64,000 nucleotides of DNA from Branchinecta lynchi (taxonomy: Eukaryota > Arthropoda > Branchiopoda > Anostraca > Branchinectidae). Of this stretch, positions 11,301 through 20,819 are shown in pieces. A program made the translations under genes and the position numbers. Numbering within the stretch: the stretch's first letter is position 1; the number at the start of each line of letters is the position of its first letter. The stretch covers positions 15,467,508 through 15,531,507 of the forward strand of contig JAKZAP010000007.1 in NCBI GenBank assembly GCA_023053575.1, written 5' to 3'. The notes below the pieces were generated by a model. It was not told where the DNA came from, ran no database searches, and saw only the letters and a list, made by a program, of their open reading frames with translations.

Positions 11301-11750
11301 GGCCAAATGTGCATGCGTAGGCTCGCTGTCATTCGAAGGGTTCGTATATTCACTATCATCCTTTTGGGCAATCTCTTTGAACCAAAACTCGTCTGTGGTA
11401 GGGTCGAACATAAGCGCCGATTTCCGAATAAATGGACGACCGATCAGAGCCGGGTAACACAGCCGTGGTACGATAAGGAATTTTTCAACGAAAGATCGAC
11501 CCAAAATTTCAAAAGAAAGGGTAACTTCCCCTTTCACAGCCATTGGACCAGATAGCGTGGAAGCACCAGACGAATTACTATTACACTTAATAATATGGGA
11601 TACATCCACTTTCTTCAGACCATCTTCATCGATTAAACTGCATTCAGCACCGGTATCATACAAGGCAGAAAAACTATGGGAACCACACACCATATCAACA
11701 AAAGACAGAGACGACCCGTGACGCAAGGCGCAAACCAAACAAGGACTCAT
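8385..11750 (-). CDS. pol: Pol polyprotein with in-frame loss of RT core and RNase H
   Basis: The 1121-codon frame begins with an aspartic protease whose DTGA motif is at residues 32-35 (ALYDTGAECSLI), with an A-L-I-G-R-P segment near 101. The beginning of reverse transcriptase follows: residues 354-366 give the P-P-I-R-Q-R-P-Y-R-V-P-A-H entry, and 388-398 the S-S-P-W-A-S-P-V-S-L-V strand. At residue 398/399 (about 10557) the frame jumps directly to the Cys pair of the integrase zinc domain (C408, C411, then LKRK). The RT catalytic palm, connection and RNase H are absent, and so is the His pair of the zinc domain. The integrase core is intact: D441, D501, E537, with 35 residues between the last two. 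A GPY/F-like E-R-F-G-G-P-Y-R-V-I module is at 671-680. The last ~410 residues are Ser/Thr/Pro-rich tail without a recognised fold. The first ATG is 11750, but the frame is open further upstream and overlaps the end of gag. Confidence 0.92.
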   Translation of the reverse strand: MSPCLVCALRHGSSLSFVDMVCGSHSFSALYDTGAECSLIDEDGLKKVDVSHIIKCNSNSSGASTLSGPMAVKGEVTLSFEILGRSFVEKFLIVPRLCYPALIGRPFIRKSALMFDPTTDEFWFKEIAQKDDSEYTNPSNDSEPTHAHLADFVSDPLINLVGLEDGAVPVPEIPESILLKPAYACSSIKPGFGRWIQCEVVGGSAQFLFVEGSPSLSERNILISPQCVKVIGGCVTIWAVNTNEPIDGAPCVNVRASDMSLVCCEADPVQADVSEVIDALVEPRPPIVGSVRFGWKDVDKATFMTFFKLDHVESKNRNHIEDLLWEFCDIFARSDDDLGDCGVVTHRIETDGHPPIRQRPYRVPAHLIGELKTRIEAMLRQGVLVESSSPWASPVSLVSRTKLHVSRCIDCLKRKPRNRTPSAPLGTVPVASGPMNLVSLDIVGPLPQTKFGNNVILTARCHFTKFVFLLPLPDQKAETVAKALVEKVFMVHGIPNRVLTDNGSNFCSKLMAEVHRLLGISHVTTSPYNPKCNGLIERVHRTLKDALSQLVSAARNDWDEHLPYVQYGLNTAHNEATLETPFFAMYLRDPSCPFPNICLNSSIYENVQCYVSDMLGCMKTAHGVLSERISFSKEKQKLSSPGSRFGPFVPGDIVFLRTPPAPGPGSKLNKERFGGPYRVIRSLNEGLNYEIQQSGSKLQIVHFNRLVASRLRSPWVSEAATSPMPVTAPLPDITRDETATAYPTTTEYLRRVADECAYNTLHDNLSRRVTFLDGITPPQPYFAQTDTWSTSEFGLMVPGLPPEQIRILQVPVDPPWGGALARPVSEPFTTGGECTAASQSRGSTPEAIIVIPLADATQVTLSANECCVTQSYEPRPNQSGDYSRSVYHHSSSSSVHSRAATSLSSEVDIETSGGTEYHPLPATLSLPTYQQQAQSPAFPITSSCSQLPSTPASTPAHCNSSSLQSPSALLPPRTGQALTPSNLPSTTLHPTPSTPVITECRTMSVRRFNSITSRWFYQLAFVSDERFSPLGPVGSSPALDRPSSILHHLTESVSSTNTTIPIPTTSSMAAITPLSASDAVVLRRSSRTSKPPLRYQSVDFRLGARTHQSTTYPSSSSDELD

Positions 11751-11767
11751 TTTCTGGGTAACACACT

Positions 11768-13882
11768 CTACTGCTGATTCGGATTCATCGCTGGTTGGGC
11801 AGGGGTCCTTACACTGCTGGTCACGCCGTCCACCCCTAAAGGACGGTGACCCTCGTCGTTTAAATGATTCTGACCAGACTGGGCTCTATCTTTCGCTTGG
11901 TCAGGACACCAATAATCAATGTGACCCACTCTCAAACAATACCGACAAACAGGAGGGGCTCCAAAACGTTGGTCGGTTCGGCGCTGATTACACGCGTTAC
12001 CATTTCCACCCCTACCCTGCTGACCAAGAGGGCGATTATAATTCCGATTTTGGCTGAACCGACTGGCATTTAAGCCAGATTCGCCCCACTTCGCGTGAAC
12101 CGGGGGAGACATACGAGGAGTAGATTCAAAAGATGGTTTCTCGGGTAGATCAGCCGAAGGCTCCGGCTTTGCTTGCACGGCATAGACCTTCGGTGATCCA
12201 CCCAGAGCCATTTCGTGGAATTCGCGCCTGGCACGACGAGTCCGAACAATTCTGAGGAACTCAACACACTGTGAAAGCGACTGAAATTTCTGCCTTTGAA
12301 ACTCGTCGTAGTAAGGCACGGGAAGACCACGCACAAACTCAGCCACGTAAACTCGAATTACTTCTGGCTTATGTGCGTCCAAAGCGGAATAACCATACTT
12401 CAAATCGACAGATTTCTGAACAATCTGGCCATACGCATCAGGCGACATAATCTCTGGGGTATAAACTATGCGCTCCTCCACTAGACGAAGGTCTGACTCG
12501 CGACCGGAACACCTGGACCTCAAAGCAGACTCAAACGTTTCCCATGATGCCTTATAACCTGAAGGCAAATTTCGGCACCAAACGATCATGGGTGGGAGCA
12601 ACCGGCTTTCCAAAATCAACAACTGCTCCCTCCACTCCGTAACATCCGCAAACGCAAATTTCGAGCGAGACTGTTCCATCCACGAAATCGGATCACCTTC
12701 ACCGTCAAACAAGGGGATTTCTTTTGAGACCTCCAAACGAAGTCGAACCTTGGCCAACATGGAATCGGCCGAACCAGCGTTAACGAATCCCTTATGCGCG
12801 GGGAACGCGAAACCTTGTGGATTCACGGATTGGGACGCGGAACCTTGGGGATACGCGGAACGGGACGAGAAACCTTGGGGATACACGGGTTGGTACGCGA
12901 AACCTTGGGGATACGCAGATTGGGACGCGAAGCCTTGGGGATATGTGGATTGGGACGCGAAACCTTGGGGGTACATGGGTTGGTACGCGAAACCTTGGGG
13001 ATACGCAGGTTGGGACGCGAAGCCTTGGGGATATGTGGATTGGGACGCGAAACCTTGGGGATAAGTGGATTGGGACGGGAGTTGGAAGGGCATACCGCCA
13101 CTCACACCGTGGCCAGTGGGCTGGGGATTAGGGATTCGATAAGGCCTTCGACGATCGACATTTGGGACAGCCTGTGATGAACCGTGGGGAGGGTTTGAGG
13201 TAAGGGGAGGGACAGGGTGCATGGTACCTGATGGCGGCATCAAACTATCACCAATACCATCGTACGTACTCTTGGCGAAAGAAACATGCGGGGGATTTAC
13301 ATACTGCCGTGGGAGGGCGTGTGGAAAATGGGCTAAAGGATTGGATAAGGGGGGTTGGGACCCAATATCAGGCAACGTCATTGAAGACTGCATGTTGATT
13401 ACACACTCACTGGAGGCGGAAGGGTGTGGAGGGGAAAATGCCGCGCGTGACCGAACCGCATTCTCAGCCCGAGTGAGCGTCTCATCAGAAGGCAATTCAC
13501 ACGGTGGCGTTGGCGTAGACCTTCGGGGTAATGGGTAAAGATTGAAGCAACCGGACCCGGGCTGCGATGAAAAGCGCCGTTGTCCATTTTCATGAACAAT
13601 ATTTACCGCAGGAGCTTCCATAGAAGCGTATGTGGGTTGACAATACGCAGTATCAACCAAAATACTCTCCCTAACCGGTGGATAATCTAGATCCATAGGT
13701 TGATCGTAATACGAGTGATGTACCTCCGGAACATGACCATAAAAATATACTTCATTCCCGTCAAAATCAATCAAGTCTGGATCATCCATTATTTCTTTCC
13801 AAATTCCAAAAAAAGTGAAGAAAAAGAAAAAAAAGGAAGAGAAAAAAAAACACACTAAAAAAAACAATGGGAATCGGACCAA
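11768..13882 (-). CDS. gag: Gag polyprotein with PQGF repeats and one zinc knuckle
   Basis: The open frame is 704 codons and ends in TAG. The first 31 residues are encoded by a pyrimidine-rich low-complexity stretch (mostly Phe). The more likely start is M32 (ATG at 13789-13787), which begins MDDPDLIDFDGNE. A Pro-rich N-terminal half leads to nine tandem 10-residue units of the form Y-P-Q-G-F-A-S-Q-S-x (about residues 268-360). A capsid-like helical region follows (E-I-P-L-F-D-G-E-G-D-P-I-S-W-M-E-Q near 385-400), as in Ty3/Gypsy Gag. A CX2CX4HX4C zinc knuckle lies at residues 646-659 (C-R-Y-C...H...C) and binds nucleic acid in this family. Pol follows in the -1 frame. No stop or frameshift interrupts gag, so it can still form particles in principle. 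Confidence 0.92.
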   Translation of the reverse strand: MVRFPLFFLVCFFFSSFFFFFFTFFGIWKEIMDDPDLIDFDGNEVYFYGHVPEVHHSYYDQPMDLDYPPVRESILVDTAYCQPTYASMEAPAVNIVHENGQRRFSSQPGSGCFNLYPLPRRSTPTPPCELPSDETLTRAENAVRSRAAFSPPHPSASSECVINMQSSMTLPDIGSQPPLSNPLAHFPHALPRQYVNPPHVSFAKSTYDGIGDSLMPPSGTMHPVPPLTSNPPHGSSQAVPNVDRRRPYRIPNPQPTGHGVSGGMPFQLPSQSTYPQGFASQSTYPQGFASQPAYPQGFAYQPMYPQGFASQSTYPQGFASQSAYPQGFAYQPVYPQGFSSRSAYPQGSASQSVNPQGFAFPAHKGFVNAGSADSMLAKVRLRLEVSKEIPLFDGEGDPISWMEQSRSKFAFADVTEWREQLLILESRLLPPMIVWCRNLPSGYKASWETFESALRSRCSGRESDLRLVEERIVYTPEIMSPDAYGQIVQKSVDLKYGYSALDAHKPEVIRVYVAEFVRGLPVPYYDEFQRQKFQSLSQCVEFLRIVRTRRARREFHEMALGGSPKVYAVQAKPEPSADLPEKPSFESTPRMSPPVHAKWGESGLNASRFSQNRNYNRPLGQQGRGGNGNACNQRRTDQRFGAPPVCRYCLRVGHIDYWCPDQAKDRAQSGQNHLNDEGHRPLGVDGVTSSVRTPAQPAMNPNQQ
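12798..13074 (-). repeat. 30-bp coding minisatellite in gag
   Basis: There are nine 30-bp units in phase with the reading frame, each encoding Y-P-Q-G-F-A-x-Q-x-x. The middle units are nearly identical in DNA and the outer units are diverged, so the array is being homogenised from within. All frames look open because 30 is divisible by three. Confidence 0.9.
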
Positions 13883-15210
13883 AAGGTACGACTAAATATG
13901 AGAAGATTGGCTAGGCGTAGCCTCAGGCACATGGCAATGATCTGGCAAACCTGCAGACAGAGAAAAAAAAACAAGAGGAAATAATGGAAAATGAAAGAAA
14001 GGAAAGAGGGTTAAAAAAAAAATCCTTTAATTTATCAGAATATATCTTACCAATAAACAGTGGCTAACAAAACCCATAATTATCAGACGCTAAGCGGCAA
14101 TTCATAGCGAACCTAAAGAGACGTTCAATTCATATACAAAAAAAAATTCTGACCAATAACCTATGACACGAACAATCCTAAACGCAATTGTGACCTGACT
14201 ATATGTATGGGCTAGGCCTAACAAACGAAAAATAACAAACAAAAGAGAACCGAACCCCGTACCGAATACTAAGGGCTTATAAGCCTACACACACCAAACT
14301 AAACTTCTTAACTAATAATGATGGGGGGGGGGGGGGGGGCTGCCACCTATAACACTCAAAATATTCAGGGCAGGGTCGTGTACCATAATTGTGGCGAGGC
14401 CTACAACCAACGAAGTTTCTCAAAGGGAGGGGAAACTAGCCTATTATATACAACTAGCCTAATAGCAAAAGAAGCTCTCTAAGCTAAACTACTGGATCGT
14501 AAAAAGAAGGGGGGGGGGAAGTGGCTGGAATGACCACAGTAACTTTGTACACGACCAAACCTGCAATCAAAAAATAAATATTTGGGTGGGGGGGGGGGGG
14601 GCAAAGGGAACTAACTTTTTAATCCTAGAAAAAAAAAATCACAACCAACCGAAGCGCTAACACATAACCACGCGGGCCTACGGCCTAATCTCAATATTTC
14701 ATTATAATGAAACTCTAGCCTAATCCTAATATAACACACCATTCACATTCACAACCAAAACTTACGAACGACCGGAACACCTAACAAGTTCCGCGCCCTA
14801 TCCTATAAAAGCCGCCTAGCGTACCAATTCGAATATATCCACAGCGGGACCTATCCACCCCCAACGAAGCCGAAACTCATTTTTCAACTACCAAGTAACC
14901 TGCATAATAATGTCACCGTGGAATACGCATGTCCGACTTGATACTAACGCCAGTGTCTATACAGGGAACTACACCCAAAAATGGCGACCCTAATAAATAC
15001 CAAACAAATACGGAAATTTTTACTTCTGTGAGGCCTAAGCAATCCTAATAACGTGGGACTAAACAAATATCATATCGACATGGACCAACAGAAAAAAAAC
15101 AATCCAAAATAAAGCCGACGAAAAATTTGCAACTTTCTCGGGCAACACCTTAGACCATAAAATGTTTGAAGGCCGGGGGGGGGGGGGGGGGAATAAACAC
15201 CAACTGTCAA

Positions 15211-15244
<34 letters not shown>

Positions 15245-15712
15245 GGCGGGAATAATAAATTCTTTAATTTTATTAATTGTCTCACTGCTGAGACTGGGCC
15301 TCGAAATGAGACCGTGTCAAAAAGAGAAAAAAAAAAAATCGCAATAAATCGAGTGGGGGGGGCAGTGAGAAGTTATTCGCATACTATTGGCAATAACTGT
15401 CAAAACTTTATGAGCATTAACTGTCAAAATTCTGAAAAAAAAATTAAATCGAACAGCAGGAGTCCCACTCTCGGACAGAAACAGGGAGAACGAATCCAAC
15501 CTTTCAACGAAGAGCATAGCCTACCAAGAAACTACTCAACGGAAACAAAATCACACGCTAATTTCCGTTTTTACTGAACTAACCTAACTCTCAAAATTTC
15601 CATAAATAAGATAGAGCAAAAAGAAAGAAAGAAACTGACGAATAAGAAGAAGGTAGGGAGGGGGGGGGGATTTTGAGCCTGAACCAAAAAAATAAGCACT
15701 TCTCGACACCAA
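13883..15712 (-). other. Retrotransposon 5' leader rich in homopolymer runs
   Basis: This is a 1.8-kb stretch between the 5' LTR and gag, with several G or C runs of 10-18 (about 14322, 14586, 15176, 15660) and a 29-base T run at about 15214. No conserved frame was seen. Run lengths may be affected by sequencing. Confidence 0.7.
15695..15712 (-). other. Primer-binding-site candidate
   Basis: Directly downstream of the 5' LTR on the minus strand the sequence reads TTGGTGTCGAGAAGTGC. TGG plus a run complementary to a tRNA 3' end is expected here. The tRNA looks Leu-like (3' GACACCA), but I cannot assign it firmly. Confidence 0.65.
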
Positions 15713-16336
15713 TGTTATGGCTTAACGTTTATGTTATACAGCGAACCAACTATATGTAATAGATGGGCGAAATAATATATAAAAATAACGTAATCTCGGA
15801 GGTGTAGGCCGTAATGGTATTGAAGCCGGGTCAGGATGGCATTCCGAATGGTAGGCCTACACCAATTCCACAAACGCAGCCAAAGATAAAATTCCGGACG
15901 CGGTAAATTCATATCCGCTACCTCAATCTCGGTTCAGGCCCGAATCCCTCCAAGGGCTAAACCGGACAGATAGGTCGCCAGACCATTGCTAAGCCTCGAG
16001 ACTAACCCAGCCAAAGGACGGAGTTTAGAACATTGTCATTTTAATACACATCTTAGGCCTAAAACAAAATATGAACGATAAATTATAACTTACTATAGTC
16101 TAATGACACGACGGGGTGAGATCCAAATCACGACTCCTCGAAAATCAATGAAATGATCGCTGAAGCGATCGTTTCGGTAGCGAAGGTGATCTTTTATGGC
16201 GCCGTGCCGGAATGAAAGGGGTTACTAGTTAACTATTAAACAGTACTAAGGAAAAGGACGCGACAGGGGAACAGATAAATCTGAAATAAATAAATAGGAA
16301 ATTAGGGAGCCGGAATGTAAAGACGTCTCCATAACA
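15713..16336 (-). repeat. 5' LTR of the retrotransposon
   Basis: This 624-bp copy matches the one at 6855-7478 with about one substitution by eye. It is flanked on the outside by CAAC. Confidence 0.93.
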
Positions 16337-17290
16337 CAACCATTGCCGCATGTGGTTCATAGACACTTATTTCCATATCTGGGTCATTAGTTCTTATCAA
16401 CCAAAAAGTTATACTCTCGGACCACCCGTTCGCAACCTACGTAAGTCAGTAATTTCCGGATCCCCCTTCCCTAAACTCCCCAAAGAATGGTCGGGTCCAG
16501 TAACGGAAGTTTTCCTTGGTCTTTAAGTCTAAGGTCCTTAAGTCTATTTGGTCGGGTCACTAATATGCCTGCCAAGTTTCTTTGTCGTTAGCACATCTGG
16601 AAGTATCCTAACTCGCGATCACCGAAATTTTGGGAAAGGACCGGAATCCCCTCCAACGCCCCCAAAGAGCCCCGATATGTTCTGGTTCTGTCAAGAGCTT
16701 ATCTAGGGTTTATTCTTGTTCTTCCCTCCCAATTCCACCCCGATCCCTCAACGCTAAGCGTTTCACGAAAGTTCCGGTGCTCCCCCTTCAACTCCCCCCA
16801 CAAGCATTCGATCCGATCCGGACTTGACACGGAACATCTGAGACGATATCTATTTCCACTTGCCAAGTTCCATTCAAATCGGACCGCCCGTTCAAAAGTG
16901 ATGAATGCCACTAGATTCCGGACTCCCTATCCCTCCACTCCCCCACGATGGTCGGATCATGCAAACGACTATTCTCAAGTCAGTTTGTCCGAGTCCCTGA
17001 TACGCCAGGTCAGTTTCATCGTCCTAGTACATTTGGAAGTACCGAACTCGCGGGATCACCGGAATCCTGCTCCCCCCTCCCCCATCGGAATAAAACTTGG
17101 TTGTAAGACAAAGCACAAGCGGTAGATAAATCAGTGACAGAACCAGTTCCCGATTCGAGAACTGTTGGGGAGTTGCAGGGCGGGGTCCGGAATTCTGGTA
17201 ATCGCGAGTTAAGGTACTTCCAGATGTGCTAGGACGATGAAACTTTACTTGAACATAGAGACATGACAAGATCGGCATATAAATTGTCCC
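16337..17290 (-). repeat. Family Y repeat array, right part
   Basis: Repeated phrases CCAAGTTTCnTTGTC.TAGCACATCTGGAAGTA, CTCGCGATCACCGGAAT and CCCCCAACTCCCC recur about every 400 bases. It continues the array cut by the retrotransposon at 6854. The end near 17290 is not sharp. Confidence 0.6.
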
Positions 17291-18321
17291 TTCTCAGATC
17301 CTACCATCCCTAAAAGCACTCATTTTAACCGCATCTTAACGAATTCATTGACTCGACATAAAGGGTCGATTCAGTTTCTCTTAGTTGTGAATAATGTTTA
17401 ATGGTTGGAAGACGCTGCAATGCTAGGAGTTCTTCAAAAATAGAAAATAGATTAAATTAACAGAAAATAAAATACAGAAGAAGTAAAACAACTTGGAAAA
17501 GGACGAGTATTCACAATTGAAACATATGTGTTGCGCATTTGCTGTTATTGCACGACTTATTGTCATACTTAGTACAATAATTTGTTCAAGTGTTTAACTG
17601 GTGTGTAATTGCTCATAAGCTGCCTCTGAAACGCTCCACAGGTTTGCACTACTTTTGAGGACATCATAACGGACCTGAAAACTCGTTAGTTATGCCAGCA
17701 GCAGATCGGATTTGACGAGTGCAAGGAACATGATACAAAGCCACTAGTGGTCTTATAATTACTATGATTGCTCCCTCGTCGTTTGCTAAAGAGGATTGAC
17801 CGCAGTTTGGATGATTTCGTGACTGTTTGCTTTGTGTGCTTTTCTTCTGAAAAACGTCTGGTGGACCTGGACAGCAACAATTGTGAAGATTAGATAAGTC
17901 TAATGGCAGAACTTTCTCGCCTCGTAGTTCCCAAAAGAACATAAGTTAGAACTAGACCAAAGGTCTCGTTAATATCTACTGGACTTAAATATCTGCTGGA
18001 CTTCTTGATCCAGACAATCGGATCTCGTAGATTTCCAGTTTCGTCTGGACCCTTAACCTTAAACATGTTACTCTTTGTCCCTAATCAGTCGCTTGAAAAT
18101 GTATCAAAAATGATACCGAAATTGTGTTTTGACAAATTACGGTTCATTTTGGGAAGTGGAGAGTCGGCTAAGAGAACAGGTGGTGCAAACATGGCAGTGT
18201 AGGCTGGCTGATTCAGATTCCCTGAGGTTTTATGCTGCAGCTAAGGCGGGTATTCCTTTAGATCAAATTCAATTGATAACTAGACCCCTGCTGCAACCTT
18301 TGTCCGGCTTCGCCGACTAAA
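17291..18321. other. No recognised gene
   Basis: AT-rich sequence without a repeat or coding signature I can name. The + strand frame at 18129-18320 (S-L-R-F-Y-A-A-A-K-A-G near its middle) is too short to place and runs up to a hairpin. Confidence 0.3.
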
Positions 18322-20032
18322 GTGTTGCGAGAGCAACACTTTGGCTTTGTTTCTTCGCTGTTGGTTAAATTCTGAAGTTGTCAACTTATCGCAGCTTTTA
18401 AAACGTTATCTTCTAAAAAGAATCATCACATGATCAAAAGCTATTGTTCAGCGTTGTAAAAACAACAACAACAGAATATCGGAAGAAGGGAGCAAATTGA
18501 CTTTGCAGTCAGTTGAATTTATCCTTTTCAATCGTAGACATCGTGACGGATGAAAACTTGGAACAATATCTTCTATAATCTAGTTGGTATTATAAAGCTA
18601 TCCGTAACTTTTCAGGATTAAAATACCATAGATGACACTATTAATTATTACGAAACTACCTCATTGTTTTACATTATCGTTTGTACCCGTTGCGTAAACA
18701 GTTAATCCTAGGTTACAGCGATAGACCATCGATATAAACTTTCTTACCGTCAGATTTATAGAAATCGAATACAATGTGCACCAATTTACAAAAGTTCTAG
18801 CCCGTCGTGAACCGATTCTTACTTACAAGTCCGTCTCCCGTGATAGACATCAATTTCACCGGATAAAAATAATGGGTACACCAGCTAGCAAAATTTGCAA
18901 ACCCATCATCCCTGAAGATGATTGTAGCATAACCGCCGATTACTACTTACAAGCCCCTTGCATGTCTTACAATTGGGAACCAAATTGTTCTTAACATCGA
19001 ATACACCGGCAACAAACAACAGGTACACCAACTAGCAAAAGCTGCAAACCCCTCATTACCGAAGATGATTATGAGGTAACAGTTGACTGTTACATACATG
19101 TCCCCTACATGTCTCACAACTGGTATTGCCTACTTTTGGTTTCAGTGTGTACCTTATCAACCCCTTGAAATTTTCAAACTGATGTATCTCATGAAGGAAT
19201 TTGTGTACCAAAAAATGGATGACATAGATATAAGCTCAACAACGTCTATCGATTTCCGAACAAATCTTACCTGTCATACTTCAAAAGTTGACTTTTTTTG
19301 CCGTAGGCCAACTTTCTAACGTCACCACTTAGAAAGGAGCAAAGGATAAGCTCTAGTTTCTTTAGCAATGAGAGAACTTTTAAAGTTTAAGAGGCACATC
19401 TGATACCATTTCTCTACCGCAAACCCAAGTGCAAAAACACGAATGATAAACTCAGCTGAAATCATGAGACATGGATAGAAACAATAGATGGCAGCACTTT
19501 CGGACACAATGGAAAAAAACACTTTTTTGTGTCTGTAGATTTTTCTATTTATCACTCAAAGAAGATATGTTGGCTGTGGGGCCGGGTAACTGCCGCACAT
19601 TTAACACTTATAGATTCTAGTCCATCTTCAATTTGAAACTGGTGCCTGCCTGCTTGCGTGGTAGAACGGAGCTTTCCACTCGAAAGCAGATTAACCGATG
19701 AGGTTTGACATGGGTTGATGAAACGAAAAGTTTGCTACCACAACTTCAGATAGTCCTCTCTGACATAGGCTATATAACTCCACTTCACTTCGCGCACCGT
19801 AGTTTCTGGCTCAAGGACAAGCAAAAACCATCCTTTTTAGCCCCAGGCAAGAGTTCTACGGAGCTTTCCAAAATGTAATGTCATATTCATCAATCCGGGC
19901 TAAGGTCCACACTTTCGGTAAAAAAAAACGCACAGGTTAGACCCTTACCAGTTACCAGGAATAAAATGAAATCGGCGGCATAGAAAAAAAAAAAAAAACG
20001 AGGACAAAACCAAAGTGTTGCTCTCGGAACAC
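18322..20032. mobile_element. 1.7-kb foldback-type element
   Basis: The left end reads GTGTTGCGAGAGCAACAC followed by TTTGGCTTTGT. The reverse complement of the right end reads GTGTTCCGAGAGCAACAC followed by TTTGGTTTTGT. The inverted termini extend over about 30 bases. The left end is also a hairpin by itself (AAAGTGTTGC-GAGA-GCAACACTTT). No clear target duplication was seen and no transposase is visible. Confidence 0.55.
18872..19140 (+). repeat. 147-bp duplicated segment
   Basis: Two diverged copies begin GGTACACC at 18875 and 19022, a 147-bp offset (49 codons). Both read open over 34 codons in the same frame (G-T-P-x-S-K-x-C-K-P...E-D-D...H/Y-N-W). A TAA follows in the first copy, so this is not one long ORF. 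Confidence 0.6.
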
Positions 20033-20079
20033 AATTAGCCTGAGAGCAGATTGTTTACCGGTAGGACCAAGAAGGAAAT

Positions 20080-20321
20080 ATTTGGGTAAGGCTAGAATGC
20101 TATATGGTCTTTACTTTTATCCGATGTCCAATAAAATGAATGAATGTATTTTCCATGTAATGGGTGAATGTCAGGAGTTAAAAGACCTGACGAAGAAAAT
20201 GTTTGGGGAAATCGTGTGGGGGGATAAAAGTTTTTTGAAAAGTAGAAGCTTTAGTGATATTGCAAATTGGGGAAGATTCCTTTGGGTGGCCATGATTAAC
20301 AGGGAATTTTTTTTTGTATAA
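20080..20321 (+). pseudogene. Retroelement polymerase ORF, possible C-terminal remnant
   Basis: The frame gives C-I-F-H-V-M-G-E-C, like the degenerate Cys/His end of non-LTR reverse transcriptases, and ends about 20321. It is followed by imperfect copies of ATTTATAGAGGTTAT to 20412, an arrangement like a LINE 3' end. No RT palm motif is present. The assignment is tentative. Confidence 0.35.
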
Positions 20322-20412
20322 GTAGTGATGAATATTTATAGAGGTTATATTTATAGAGAGGTATTAGATTAAAATATTTATAGAGGTTATAGAGGTTATT
20401 TATAGATAGTCA
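20322..20412 (+). repeat. Short tandem repeat of 'atttatagaggttat'
   Basis: About four imperfect units directly downstream of the stop of the preceding frame. Probably the 3' tail of a retroelement. Confidence 0.55.
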
Positions 20413-20429
20413 AAGAGGTTGTGGTTTCA

Positions 20430-20530
20430 TATTTGACGGTGCAAAAGGGGATAAGTCAGCAACATTTTCTTAGAGCTCTATTTCGGCCCTTCTTGGCAAG
20501 GGTCCTCTTCAGGCTCAAGCTGGAAAGTTA
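20430..20530 (-). repeat. Partial copy of short element with hammerhead-like core
   Basis: It begins ATTTGACGGTGCAAAA, matching the left end of the 133-bp element at 24876, and carries the same TTTCGGCCCTTCTTGGC core (20473-20516). The right inverted terminus is missing. Confidence 0.6.
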
Positions 20531-20819
20531 CGAGGAAAAACAATTAAAGATTCTTCCTTAGATATCTGTTTTTGTGAACTTCTCTGAAAATTGGTTGGAG
20601 TTAAAGCTGGTACTGTGATTTCATCCTGGACAGGGCTGCTGTTTTTGCTGTTGATTGCGTCGTCGAAAGTGTGTAGATTCTTCTACATTTTGGGTTTGGA
20701 GTCGCCTGTCTATTCTTCTTCTTTCCATCTAAGATGGATACTTGTCGGTGGCATGTATCGGCGATTTGAAATTCCGTACTTCGGTGATAGATATTTCGTC
20801 TGCCCCAGCTGATTGCGAG

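Larger units (their letters stand above)
6855..16336 (-). mobile_element. Ty3/Gypsy LTR retrotransposon, RT/RNase H-deleted
   Basis: The element is bounded by two 624-bp direct repeats beginning TGTTATGG and ending CCATAACA, and by a CAAC target duplication (6851-6854 and 16337-16340). On the minus strand the order is 5' LTR, a primer-binding-site-like TGGTGTCGAGAAGTG, a 1.8-kb leader, gag, pol, a 0.9-kb 3' region, a purine tract and the 3' LTR. The pol order (protease, RT remnant, integrase with a GPY/F-type module) places it in Ty3/Gypsy. The two LTRs differ at about one position (A at 7340 against G at 16198), so insertion is very recent. Most of RT and all of RNase H are missing, so this copy cannot reverse-transcribe itself and was presumably mobilised in trans. 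Confidence 0.93.

Noticed and set aside
12588..13177. Overlapping frames of 92-158 codons on both strands in gag
   Set aside because: They mirror the 30-bp minisatellite, which leaves every frame open because its period is divisible by three. The real gag frame is the minus-strand one with the zinc knuckle.
13790..13882. First 31 residues of the gag frame as a signal peptide
   Set aside because: The Phe-rich stretch is encoded by a long purine/pyrimidine tract of the leader. The start at 13789 gives an ordinary acidic N-terminus, and Gag needs no secretion signal.
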